Positions 1 through 6,481 of a DNA stretch of 8,884 nucleotides are shown here, one piece after another. A program made the position numbers and the translations under genes. A model generated the notes under the pieces. That model did no database searches. It was given only the letters and a program-made list of their open reading frames with translations, and had not been told where the DNA came from. This DNA is from Lachnospiraceae bacterium UBA3645 (GTDB lineage: Bacteria; Bacillota; Clostridia; Lachnospirales; Lachnospiraceae). Positions within the stretch are counted from its first letter, which is position 1; each line of letters opens with the position of its first letter. The DNA is taken from assembly GCA_002373555.1 (NCBI GenBank), contig DFKM01000168.1:1-8884 (forward strand). The letters are read 5' to 3'.

Positions 1-1
1 T

Positions 2-85
2 ATCGGAGAGGATCCGGAGGAACTGATCCGGGAGATGGAAAAGCAGAGCAGGATCACTTTTCCGAAGCCGGAATTCCGTTACTGA
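2..85 (+). CDS. C-terminal end of an unidentified protein (5' partial)
   Basis: The reading frame is open from the left edge and ends in TGA at 83-85, giving 27 residues that finish KPEFRY. The fragment is charged and helix-prone at first (DPEELIREMEK) and then has an ITFPKPEF stretch. This looks like a genuine protein end because a terminator-like hairpin follows 15 bases after the stop and the next gene lies on the other strand. Nothing in these residues identifies a family, so no function is proposed. The start and most of the gene lie outside the window. Confidence 0.6.
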   Translation: MGEDPEELIREMEKQSRITFPKPEFRY

Positions 86-100
86 CAGGAAGACAGGAGA

Positions 101-126
101 AAAGAGCTGCCGGACGGCAGCTCTTT
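101..126. terminator. Probable bidirectional intrinsic terminator
   Basis: AAAGAGCTGCC at 101-111 pairs perfectly with GGCAGCTCTTT at 116-126 around a 4-base GGAC loop, an 11-bp stem. On the plus strand it follows the stop of the partial gene by 15 bases and ends in TTT. On the minus strand it lies 39 bases beyond the stop of the family 2 hydrolase and is followed by a short U tract (CTTTT). Both U tracts are short, so efficiency may be moderate. The position between two converging genes supports use in both directions. Confidence 0.75.
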
Positions 127-165
127 GTCAGATAAAGACAGCTTTGATGTTCCTCAGGGGAATCC

Positions 166-2553
166 TCATTCGTTCCTGAGTCGGATCGTTTTTTCGTCGA
201 GTCCTTCTCCGCTTACGGTCACGGTGATCTCGCCGGGTTCATAACCGGCACGAATTACAGCGAGCGCCTTTCCATAGAACGTGGTATGCGTACAGCTGAT
301 GAAATCCTCTGCCATATGCGGTCTGGCTGAGCCGAAAGCCTGCAGTTTTCCTGCACCGGAGACTGTGACAGTCAGCGGCTGGTCGGCAGAGGATCTGGTA
401 ATTCCGTCCTGGCCGGTAAGATCAATATTCAGGAAACACAGATCCTGGCCGTCTGCCTGCAGAACCGTTTTTTCCGGACAAAGCCGGAGCACGGTCTTTC
501 CTTTTGCAGTCTTCAGTTCGCTGCGGGAGATCGCTCTTCCATCCCGGTCATAGGCTTCAGCCTCGATCTTTCCGTTGCGGTAGATGATATTTCTGAAGAT
601 GGCCTTGCAGTCCTTCGTTTTTTTACGGCCTTTGGATTTCCCGTTGAGGAACAGTTCGATCTCATAAGCGCTGCTGTATACTGTGACCGTTGTCTTTTTC
701 CCTTCGCATCCCTTCCACGACCAGCTCTCTACGGCGTCGATATTTCTCCACATGGAGATCATCCGGAAATCATCGGCATGTGTCAGCGGATCGACGCCGA
801 TGACCGGTCTGTCCGAAAGATCCCAGATCGCCTTGTTCCAGCCGACTTCCGGACGCATTTTTCCGCAGATATCGATGACGCCTGGCCCGCCGGAAATGAT
901 CAGACCGTCTTCGACATCCTTTTTGGTTCTCGGATCTTTATACTGGACGGTACCGATCCCGGATTCGCCCAGATAATCCCAGCCGGTCCACATGAAATCG
1001 CCGGTCAGATTGGGAATCTTTTTGACCAGCTGCCAGTTCTTATAAAGCGATTTAGGCAGTGTTTCGGAGCCGACGAAGGCTTTGGCGGGATATCGTCTGG
1101 CTTCTTTTTGATACCTGGCCGTGGCATAGTTATAGCCTGCCATATCAAGAACAGGGGAGAGACTGTCCGCGATCTTATCCGCAACCGGCGTGACGGATGT
1201 CAGCTCCATGACGGTCCCGAGCTGATTCATCAGCATATTGAAAAATGAACTTGTGGGAGCCGAATCCATGGACTGGGAGCCGGTGTTTTTATCGTTCCCG
1301 TCCTTGTCCTTCCCGTAGATTCCCTTGCCGAAGGATGTCAGGGAGGCGAGCATGAGATTGATGCCGAGCGTGACCGGACGGGTGCGGTCCAGAGAATGGA
1401 CATAGTCTGTCATTTCCCGGCAGCGTTCCTGCCCCTCTGCAGTCCCCAGATCGCTGATCTCATTCCCGATGGAATACAGGATGACGGACGGATGGTTCCG
1501 GTCTTTTTCGATCATGGCTGCCGTGTCGTGTTTCCACCACGCCCGGAAGGTGTCCCCGCCGTAGTCAAAGGGGTTCTTCTGGATGTCCCACATATCGAAA
1601 GTCTCATCCATGACATACATGCCGAGCTCATCGCATGCGTCCAGCATGGCTTTGGACATCGGATTATGTGCGCTGCGGATCGCATTGAAACCGGCTTCCT
1701 TCAGGATGCGTACACGCCGGTACTCCGCTTCACGGAAAGCGCATGCGCCGAGGATGCCGTTGTCATGATGGATGCAGGCACCGCGCAGGAGTACGGTTTT
1801 CCCGTTCACCCGCAGACCGCCGGCACCCAAGACCAGACTGCGCAGACCGAATACGGTTTCCGCCTGATCGATCACACGGCCTTCCTTCACAAGACTGACA
1901 CGGCAGGAGTAGAGCGCAGGATGTTCCGCATCCCAGAACTGCGGATCGGGTATGGAAAGACAGGCCGGATTGCCTTTTCCGGAGACGGTCACTCTGCCGT
2001 TGTACAGAATTTCCGTGCACACATCTGTTTCGCTGCCGAAGGAACCTTTGACGGAAACATAGACGGAGGATTTTCCTGTAACGGCAATGGAAATGCCCTG
2101 CGGATCAATATACTCGGAGCCTCCGGTATACAGGTGCACCTCGCGGTAGATCCCGCTTCCGGAATACCAACGGGAGTTCGGCGTTTCCGAATTATCCGCG
2201 ATGATCGTAAGACGGTTCTCTCCGGGCAGCAGCGCTTCGTCCAGTACAGTAAAGAAACCGGTATATCCGTACGGATGATCCTGCAGCATTTTCCCATTCA
2301 GAATCACTGAAGCATTGCGGTATACGCCTTCGCACTCCAGTACAAAGTGTTCTGTACCGCATTCCGGCGTGACAGAAAACGTCTTTTCATAGATATATTT
2401 TCCGCCGTAAAAATAAGCGCAGGCTCCGGAAGCCGGTGACTGCCGGTCCCTCTTTTCAAACAGCATGGCATCGTCCGGAAGATCGACGGTCCGGACATCC
2501 GCACATCCCTCTTTCCTGACGGTCCAGCTGCGGTTAAAATCATGTTGTTTCAT
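166..2553 (-). CDS. Glycoside hydrolase family 2 (beta-galactosidase-like)
   Basis: This 795-residue enzyme should hydrolyse a beta-glycoside with retention of configuration. The GH2 order is visible: a jelly-roll sugar-binding domain at about 1-145 (with NSRWYSGSGIYREV, typical of the family), an immunoglobulin-like domain at about 146-240, and a TIM barrel at about 245-580. The C-terminal beta domains at about 600-795 resemble those of DUF4982-containing GH2 enzymes. In the barrel, NHPSVILYSIGNE carries the general acid/base Glu365, and FVGSE carries the nucleophile Glu497; both are intact. A stretch at about 400-470 between these motifs is long and polar. There is no signal peptide, so it should act in the cytoplasm on imported substrate. 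The start is supported by GGAGGT five bases upstream of ATG. It is transcribed alone and away from the other sugar genes. Family membership is secure. The substrate (galactoside, glucuronide, mannoside or other) cannot be read from the sequence. Confidence 0.93.
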   Translation of the reverse strand: MKQHDFNRSWTVRKEGCADVRTVDLPDDAMLFEKRDRQSPASGACAYFYGGKYIYEKTFSVTPECGTEHFVLECEGVYRNASVILNGKMLQDHPYGYTGFFTVLDEALLPGENRLTIIADNSETPNSRWYSGSGIYREVHLYTGGSEYIDPQGISIAVTGKSSVYVSVKGSFGSETDVCTEILYNGRVTVSGKGNPACLSIPDPQFWDAEHPALYSCRVSLVKEGRVIDQAETVFGLRSLVLGAGGLRVNGKTVLLRGACIHHDNGILGACAFREAEYRRVRILKEAGFNAIRSAHNPMSKAMLDACDELGMYVMDETFDMWDIQKNPFDYGGDTFRAWWKHDTAAMIEKDRNHPSVILYSIGNEISDLGTAEGQERCREMTDYVHSLDRTRPVTLGINLMLASLTSFGKGIYGKDKDGNDKNTGSQSMDSAPTSSFFNMLMNQLGTVMELTSVTPVADKIADSLSPVLDMAGYNYATARYQKEARRYPAKAFVGSETLPKSLYKNWQLVKKIPNLTGDFMWTGWDYLGESGIGTVQYKDPRTKKDVEDGLIISGGPGVIDICGKMRPEVGWNKAIWDLSDRPVIGVDPLTHADDFRMISMWRNIDAVESWSWKGCEGKKTTVTVYSSAYEIELFLNGKSKGRKKTKDCKAIFRNIIYRNGKIEAEAYDRDGRAISRSELKTAKGKTVLRLCPEKTVLQADGQDLCFLNIDLTGQDGITRSSADQPLTVTVSGAGKLQAFGSARPHMAEDFISCTHTTFYGKALAVIRAGYEPGEITVTVSGEGLDEKTIRLRNE

Positions 2554-2588
2554 TCTGCACCTCCGGATGCTGATTGTCTACGGATACT

Positions 2589-2617
2589 ATAATAGATGAT
2601 AAAAAGGATGATATCAA
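2589..2617 (-). promoter_or_regulatory. Sigma-A type promoter of the GH2 gene
   Basis: On the minus strand TTGATA (2612-2617) and TATTAT (2589-2594) are separated by exactly 17 bases. This matches the housekeeping consensus well and places the start of transcription near 2582, about 30 bases upstream of the ATG. An imperfect dyad GGAT-GATATC-A-ATCC at 2606-2620 overlaps the -35 box and could be an operator, but it is short. Confidence 0.7.
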
Positions 2618-2679
2618 TCCTCAACATGCCGGAAAGATTTAGAAGACTATCCATTTCACACGAAAAAACGCGAAAGCAA

Positions 2680-2708
2680 TTAACATTTTGCATAAATTTA
2701 TATAAATT
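2680..2708 (+). promoter_or_regulatory. Possible promoter of the secreted-protein gene
   Basis: The AT-rich stretch upstream of the 2741 gene holds TTAACA (2680-2685) and then TATAAA (2701-2706, 15-base spacing) or TAAATT (2703-2708, 17-base spacing). Neither pair is ideal. The promoter must lie somewhere in 2620-2725 because the gene upstream is divergent. Confidence 0.4.
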
Positions 2709-2740
2709 CAAAGCAGAGATCTCATAAGGAGGAAAAGACA

Positions 2741-3649
2741 ATGAAAAAGATCGCTGTCCTGATGATCCTGCTCGCTGCTGTCCTGACCGCCCTTCCGGGA
2801 AATGCAGATGCGGCGTCCCTGAAAATGAAAAAACTGAAAGCCGGAAAGACCTACAAGATCGATCTGAACGGCGGAAAGAAGGAGAAGGTAAAATACACTG
2901 TACAGGAAGTCAATGAATCCACACAGCGTTTTAAACTGTATGTAAACGGGAAAGTCGTCTTCAAAAAGGATATTGATGACTGGTCGCTCATCAGCAGTGT
3001 GCAGACCGTAGATTTCATCAAAAAAGATAAGTATACGGAGATTTTTGTGGATGTCGCCGGAAGCTACAGCAACTGGTGGTTCTTCGTATTGCGGTATGTC
3101 AGTCCGAAGAAGGTCATTGCCTTTACGAAATTTACCGACGTCAAGGGAGAGATGTGCCCGCTGAATACAGGACGTGCGGATTCGGGTACTTATAAGAATA
3201 CCGGAAAGAACAAGCTGTATGTGCAGAGCGAGACACCGTTCTACAATTCGAATTTCGGATGCTGTTATATCCTGGCGCCGGTCATGCTGAAAAGCGGTAA
3301 GATCAAGGCAGTGACGGAATCCAAATATAAGCTGACAGGTGTCAGCAATTATACGCCGGCCTATTTCGGCGGCAAATATTACAAGCTGAAAAAGAAGATG
3401 GTGCTGTACAAGAGAGCCTCGTTTAAAACAGAGCTGAAGACACTGAAGGCGGGTGATACATTCGTTCCGACGGATCTGAAGCCGCTTGCGCCCGAATCAA
3501 AGGAAATGTATGGAAGTACGATCCGCAGATATCCGCTGTTTGTCAAGGTGAAGGCTTCCGACGGGACAAAAGGATGGCTGTATTTCCCGGCATGGAGCGA
3601 AGACGGATCCGGTACCGATTACCTTACGGCACAGCCTTCATGGGGATGA
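2741..3649 (+). CDS. Secreted protein of unknown function with probable SH3-like C-terminus
   Basis: The 302-residue product begins with a clear Sec signal peptide: MKK, a hydrophobic core to about residue 18, and a likely signal peptidase I cut after ADA (residue 24). There is no LPXTG sorting signal, lipobox or later membrane span, so release or loose wall association is likely. The mature part is rich in lysine and aromatic residues. Residues 30-130 look like beta-strands, with a KAGKTYKIDLNGG start and a YSNWWFFVLRY segment. Residues 213-285 (KKMVLYKRASFK ... LKAGDTF ... FVKVKASDGTKGWLYF) have the spacing of a bacterial SH3 domain, a fold that often binds cell wall. Three cysteines (139, 174, 175) are unusual for an exported protein of this type. 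The start is fixed by AAGGAGG at 2726-2732, eight bases before ATG. I do not recognise the N-terminal family, and no catalytic motif is evident. Confidence 0.85.
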   Translation: MKKIAVLMILLAAVLTALPGNADAASLKMKKLKAGKTYKIDLNGGKKEKVKYTVQEVNESTQRFKLYVNGKVVFKKDIDDWSLISSVQTVDFIKKDKYTEIFVDVAGSYSNWWFFVLRYVSPKKVIAFTKFTDVKGEMCPLNTGRADSGTYKNTGKNKLYVQSETPFYNSNFGCCYILAPVMLKSGKIKAVTESKYKLTGVSNYTPAYFGGKYYKLKKKMVLYKRASFKTELKTLKAGDTFVPTDLKPLAPESKEMYGSTIRRYPLFVKVKASDGTKGWLYFPAWSEDGSGTDYLTAQPSWG

Positions 3650-3668
3650 TGAACGGAAACAGTATAAA

Positions 3669-3700
3669 GAGGGAGAGACAGACCGGTCTGTCTCTCCCTC
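3669..3700. terminator. Bidirectional terminator, perfect 32-base palindrome
   Basis: GAGGGAGAGACAGACC (3669-3684) is followed directly by its exact reverse complement (3685-3700), allowing a hairpin of about 14 bp with a CCGG loop. TTTT follows on the plus strand (3703-3706) and CTTTATA on the minus strand. It lies 19 bases after the stop of the secreted-protein gene. The stop codon of the minus-strand ygjV gene (3699-3701) overlaps its edge, so the stem begins almost exactly where ygjV translation ends. It should stop both converging transcripts. Confidence 0.88.
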
Positions 3701-4220
3701 AGTTTTCTTCGCCCAGATTCTTCCAGCCGAAGCGGAAGATGGATACGATGATGGAAAGGATCGTGATCGATTCGCTCATGGCGCCGCCCCAGGAATGCAC
3801 AATGATGTCATAGAGCAGAGTGCAGGGAGAGCCGAAGAGCTGGGAAAGACGGATCTTCTGTGCGTTCTTCGTCCAGTAGCCGATGCTGGTGACGGCAACG
3901 GAAGCGAACGGCAGGAGGCTTCTCGGACCGGCCCAGGTGAAGGCGGTCATGCCTGTCAGCAGAAGGAGGATCACGATAAGCGCGGTCCTGCTGCCGGCCC
4001 ATTTCCACTTGTCGGATTTCAAAAGGAGCACATTTCTGGCGACATTGATGATCAGACTGAGTGCGCCGGTGTAGGCGCCCATCAGAAAGAACTGGATCAT
4101 GAAAACGATGCAGCCGGACAGCTGGCAGATGAACAGTGCGCGGTTGGACCGGATCTGATAGGAAATGATGAACAGTGCCATCCCGAAGAACCCGATGGCC
4201 TGGATGATAAATTCATTCAT
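3699..4220 (-). CDS. ygjV: YgjV-family inner membrane protein
   Basis: The 173-residue protein is very hydrophobic, with about five or six membrane segments (roughly 3-20, 28-48, 50-66, 79-97, 100-117, 147-163). The pattern FFGMALFIISYQIRSNRALF, then CQLSGCIVFMIQFFLMGAYTGA, then a NVARN stretch, is that of the YgjV family (Pfam Imp-YgjV), whose usual length is close to this. The biochemical role of the family is not established, and no transport or catalytic residue is obvious. The ATG at 4218-4220 is the only sensible start, but its ribosome site is poor: GGGAG sits about 12 bases upstream, suggesting low expression. It is a single gene between divergent and convergent neighbours, with no visible functional tie to the sugar genes. 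Confidence 0.85.
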   Translation of the reverse strand: MNEFIIQAIGFFGMALFIISYQIRSNRALFICQLSGCIVFMIQFFLMGAYTGALSLIINVARNVLLLKSDKWKWAGSRTALIVILLLLTGMTAFTWAGPRSLLPFASVAVTSIGYWTKNAQKIRLSQLFGSPCTLLYDIIVHSWGGAMSESITILSIIVSIFRFGWKNLGEEN

Positions 4221-4273
4221 AATGGTATGGAACTCCCGATCAAAAGCTGCAGATCAGTGGTCTGCGACTTATT

Positions 4274-4301
4274 ATTTTATCCGGCAGAGGGGAAAAAGCA
4301 A
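4274..4301 (-). promoter_or_regulatory. Candidate ygjV promoter
   Basis: On the minus strand TAAAAT (4274-4279) is preceded at 16 bases by TTGCTT (4296-4301). The -10 is good and the -35 weak. The predicted transcript would start near 4267 and would immediately contain an inverted repeat, GCAGA-N7-TCTGC, at 4249-4265. Confidence 0.35.
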
Positions 4302-4332
4302 GCGGAAAGAAGGAATTGCTGACGATCTTCGT

Positions 4333-4368
4333 ATACCGCCGGTATTTTCCCCCATACCGTGCTGGTAT
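4333..4368. promoter_or_regulatory. Tandem dyads, probable regulator-binding sites for GH42
   Basis: Two similar inverted repeats lie upstream of the GH42 gene. The first, ATACCGCCGGTAT (4333-4345), is a perfect 13-base palindrome. The second, ATACCGTGCTGGTAT (4354-4368), has the same 5-base arms with a slightly longer centre. Their centres are 22 bases apart, about two helical turns, so both face the same side of the DNA. They sit just upstream of, and over, the expected -35 position of the GH42 promoter. Binding by a dimeric activator or repressor is inference; the cognate protein is not encoded here. Confidence 0.6.
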
Positions 4369-4381
4369 TGTTTCCGCTGAA

Positions 4382-4392
4382 TATGATATAGT
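4382..4392 (+). promoter_or_regulatory. Candidate -10 region of the GH42 promoter
   Basis: TATGAT (4382-4387) and the overlapping TATAGT (4387-4392) are plausible -10 boxes. Neither has a recognisable -35 at 16-18 bases; the expected place falls in the second ATACC/GGTAT dyad. A weak -35 under a binding site fits a promoter that needs an activator, though this is inference. Confidence 0.45.
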
Positions 4393-4435
4393 AAAATGGA
4401 ACTGCTGAGCAGGCATTGCGAATCAGGGCAGTTTC

Positions 4436-4440
4436 GGGAG
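4436..4440 (+). promoter_or_regulatory. Ribosome binding site deciding the GH42 start
   Basis: GGGAG lies nine bases before the ATG at 4450. The in-frame ATG at 4396 has no such site and falls at or next to the predicted transcription start. It would also add 18 residues with no resemblance to the start of GH42 proteins, so 4450 is preferred. Confidence 0.7.
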
Positions 4441-4449
4441 TGTTATAGA

Positions 4450-6390
4450 ATGAAAGAACTGATTTTCGGTGCAGCATATTATGAAGAGTACACCAGGGAA
4501 GACCGTCTGCAGAAGGATCTGTCTCTGATGAAAGAAGCCGGTATCAATACGATCCGGATCGCGGAATCCACCTGGTCCGTCGAAGAGCCCCGATGCGGGG
4601 AATTTGATTTCTCCCATGTCACGCGGGTAATCGAAGCAGCGGCGGAATACGGGATCCGTGTGATCATCGGAACGCCAACCTATGCCATTCCGAAATGGCT
4701 GTATGATCTGGATCCGGAGGTGCTCGGAAGGAATAAGTTCGGTCCCCGCCAGAACATGGATATCACGAATCCGACCTACAGAAAATATGCGGAGAGGATC
4801 ATCCGGAAGCTGGTATCGCTGACGGCTCCGTATGAAAACGTGATCGGATTCCAGATCGATAATGAAACGAAGCATTACAACATGCATAATGACCGCGTGC
4901 TCGCCGGCTTCCGGGAATGGATGCGGACTCGTTTTCACGGGGATATTGAAGCGCTGAATGCTGCTTACATGCTCCGGCACTGGAGCGCCTCTGTCGCTTC
5001 CTTCGAAGAGCTGCCGGATCCGGAAGGAACGGTAAACGGCGGCTATGCGTGTGCTTTTGAAGAATACAAAAGAGAACTGGCTTCGGAATTCCTGCACTGG
5101 CAGTCAGCGATTGTGCGGGAATACAAGAGAGAGGACCAGTTCATTACCCATAACCTGGACTTTGAATGGAAGAGCTTCGGAAAACCGGGCCAGCAGGAGG
5201 GATACTCCTACGGCGTCCAGCCGGGGATCAATCATTTTGATGCCGCGAAGGCACTGACACTGACCGGTGCGGATGTTTACTGTCCGTCGGCCGGCGAACT
5301 GACCGGCATGGAGATCGCCTACGGCGGCAGCATCATGCGGCCGCTGAAAAATGCACCATATCTGATCATAGAGAGTCAGGCGGAAGCATTCACCGGATGG
5401 CTTCCGTATCCCGGGCAGCTGCAGCTGATGAGCCTCGCGCATCTGGCGTCCGGCGCCTGCGGACAGATGTACTGGTCCTGGGCGTCGATCCACGGTGGCC
5501 TGGAAACGTACTGGAAAGGGATCCTGCCGCACGACGGCGAGCCCGGCGACACTTATAAAGAGATCAGCGGCACGGGCGCTTTCTTCAAAAAGATCGCCGG
5601 TAAGATCGGGGATGTGAAAAAGAGCCGGATCGCCATGATCATCAGTCCCGAGAATCTCTTTGCCATGAACTGGTTCCCGACCGACAAATCGCTGATATAC
5701 AATGATATCGTGAATGATTTCTACCGCGCGCTGTACGAGATGAATCTGGACTGCGATATCCTCTATGACCGCGAGACGGACTGGAGCGGCTATGATCTGC
5801 TGGTCTTCCCGGAATATTACTGCGCTTCGGATGAGATCGTGGAGCGCGTCCGGAGATTTACGGAGGAAGGCGGTACGGTCTTTGCAGGCTTCCGGAGCTA
5901 CTTTGCGGATGAAAATGCGCTGGCAAGACCGGATGCGCAGCCGCACGGACTGACGGATGTCTTCGGTCTGCATTACCAGCGTTTTACAAAGAACGACCGG
6001 CATCTGTGGATGGAGCTGGTCGATGCGGATGAGGCGGAAGTGATCCGGTATTACGAGGATAAGCACTGGAACGGATATGCAGCATTTACGCATCACGGAT
6101 TCGGCAGGGGAAATGCCTGGTATCTGGCCTGCACGGCTTCCGTGGAAGAGCTGAAGAAATGCTTCGGGATGATCTGCCGGGAAGCGGGCATCGATGTGCC
6201 TGCGCTGCAGTGGCCTGTTATTTATAAGGAAAGAGGACCGCTGCATTTCGTGATGAATTTCTCCGATGATGCCGTGACCGCAGCGGCCCCGGTGTCAGGC
6301 ACGGATCTGGCAGATGAAAAACCGGTTTCTGCAGGCGAAAAACTGCTGCTTCCGGCCTGGGGCGCGGCGGTGATCGAAGAAAAAATATAA
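4450..6390 (+). CDS. Glycoside hydrolase family 42 (beta-galactosidase / arabinopyranosidase type)
   Basis: The 646-residue enzyme is a retaining glycosidase of the GH42 type. The TIM barrel (about 5-385) opens with FGAAYYEEY and contains MKEAGINTIRIAESTWS and GTPTYAIPKWL. Its FQIDNE motif ends in the acid/base Glu139, and PYLIIES carries the nucleophile Glu308. A Rossmann-like trimerisation domain follows (about 392-590, starting RIAMIISPENLF), then a short beta domain to the end. No cysteine lies between residues 85 and 150, where some GH42 enzymes bind zinc. There is no signal peptide, so it is cytoplasmic. It is followed after 91 bases by xylB, on the same strand but with a separate promoter. 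GH42 enzymes mostly cleave beta-D-galactosides, and a few cleave alpha-L-arabinopyranosides. The pentose-type neighbours make the second activity, or another pentoside, worth considering, but the sequence does not settle it. Confidence 0.92.
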   Translation: MKELIFGAAYYEEYTREDRLQKDLSLMKEAGINTIRIAESTWSVEEPRCGEFDFSHVTRVIEAAAEYGIRVIIGTPTYAIPKWLYDLDPEVLGRNKFGPRQNMDITNPTYRKYAERIIRKLVSLTAPYENVIGFQIDNETKHYNMHNDRVLAGFREWMRTRFHGDIEALNAAYMLRHWSASVASFEELPDPEGTVNGGYACAFEEYKRELASEFLHWQSAIVREYKREDQFITHNLDFEWKSFGKPGQQEGYSYGVQPGINHFDAAKALTLTGADVYCPSAGELTGMEIAYGGSIMRPLKNAPYLIIESQAEAFTGWLPYPGQLQLMSLAHLASGACGQMYWSWASIHGGLETYWKGILPHDGEPGDTYKEISGTGAFFKKIAGKIGDVKKSRIAMIISPENLFAMNWFPTDKSLIYNDIVNDFYRALYEMNLDCDILYDRETDWSGYDLLVFPEYYCASDEIVERVRRFTEEGGTVFAGFRSYFADENALARPDAQPHGLTDVFGLHYQRFTKNDRHLWMELVDADEAEVIRYYEDKHWNGYAAFTHHGFGRGNAWYLACTASVEELKKCFGMICREAGIDVPALQWPVIYKERGPLHFVMNFSDDAVTAAAPVSGTDLADEKPVSAGEKLLLPAWGAAVIEEKI

Positions 6391-6409
6391 AATATATTCA
6401 AAAAAACTG

Positions 6410-6436
6410 TTGCATTATTTGATTTTGTGATATGAT
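6410..6436 (+). promoter_or_regulatory. Extended -10 promoter of the xylB operon
   Basis: TGATATGAT (6428-6436) is an exact extended -10 (TG, one base, TATGAT), which lowers the need for a -35. TTGCAT (6410-6415) lies 15 bases upstream and may help. Transcription should start near 6443, just before the palindrome at 6450-6465. No terminator hairpin is visible between GH42 and this site, so read-through from GH42 is also possible. Confidence 0.65.
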
Positions 6437-6449
6437 AGCGGTAAAGAGG

Positions 6450-6465
6450 ACTTAAACGTTTAAGT
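6450..6465. promoter_or_regulatory. LacI-family type operator upstream of xylB
   Basis: ACTTAAACGTTTAAGT is a perfect 16-base palindrome with a central CG flanked by AAA/TTT, the hallmark of LacI/GalR-family operators. It covers about +7 to +22 of the predicted transcript, where a bound repressor would block initiation or elongation. The core fits the CcpA cre pattern, but the outer bases (CT...AG instead of TG...CA) do not. A dedicated local sugar repressor is therefore more likely than CcpA. No such regulator gene is present in the window. Confidence 0.72.
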
Positions 6466-6481
6466 AGAAGGGAGGATCTCC

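Noticed and set aside
1396..2310. Plus-strand open frame of 304 codons opposite the GH2 gene
   Set aside because: It lies wholly inside a well-supported GH2 gene on the other strand, its translation has no recognisable domain, and such frames arise from biased third-codon positions.
2641..2700. Possible regulatory repeats (ACGAAA-like, twice) between the GH2 gene and the secreted-protein gene
   Set aside because: The repeated unit is only about six bases in AT-rich DNA and shows no convincing symmetry or spacing.
4396..4449. Upstream ATG extending GH42 by 18 residues
   Set aside because: No ribosome site precedes it, it falls at or beside the expected transcription start, and the added residues do not resemble the GH42 N-terminus.
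5104..6246. Minus-strand open frame of 380 codons opposite the GH42 gene
   Set aside because: Long, but its translation is rich in Arg, His and Ile as expected for an antisense shadow, and the opposite strand carries the GH42 nucleophile and the trimerisation domain in frame.
6450..6465. CcpA catabolite response element
   Set aside because: The central AANCGNT core fits, but both outer dinucleotides disagree with the TG...CA ends of the consensus, so a different LacI-family protein is more likely.
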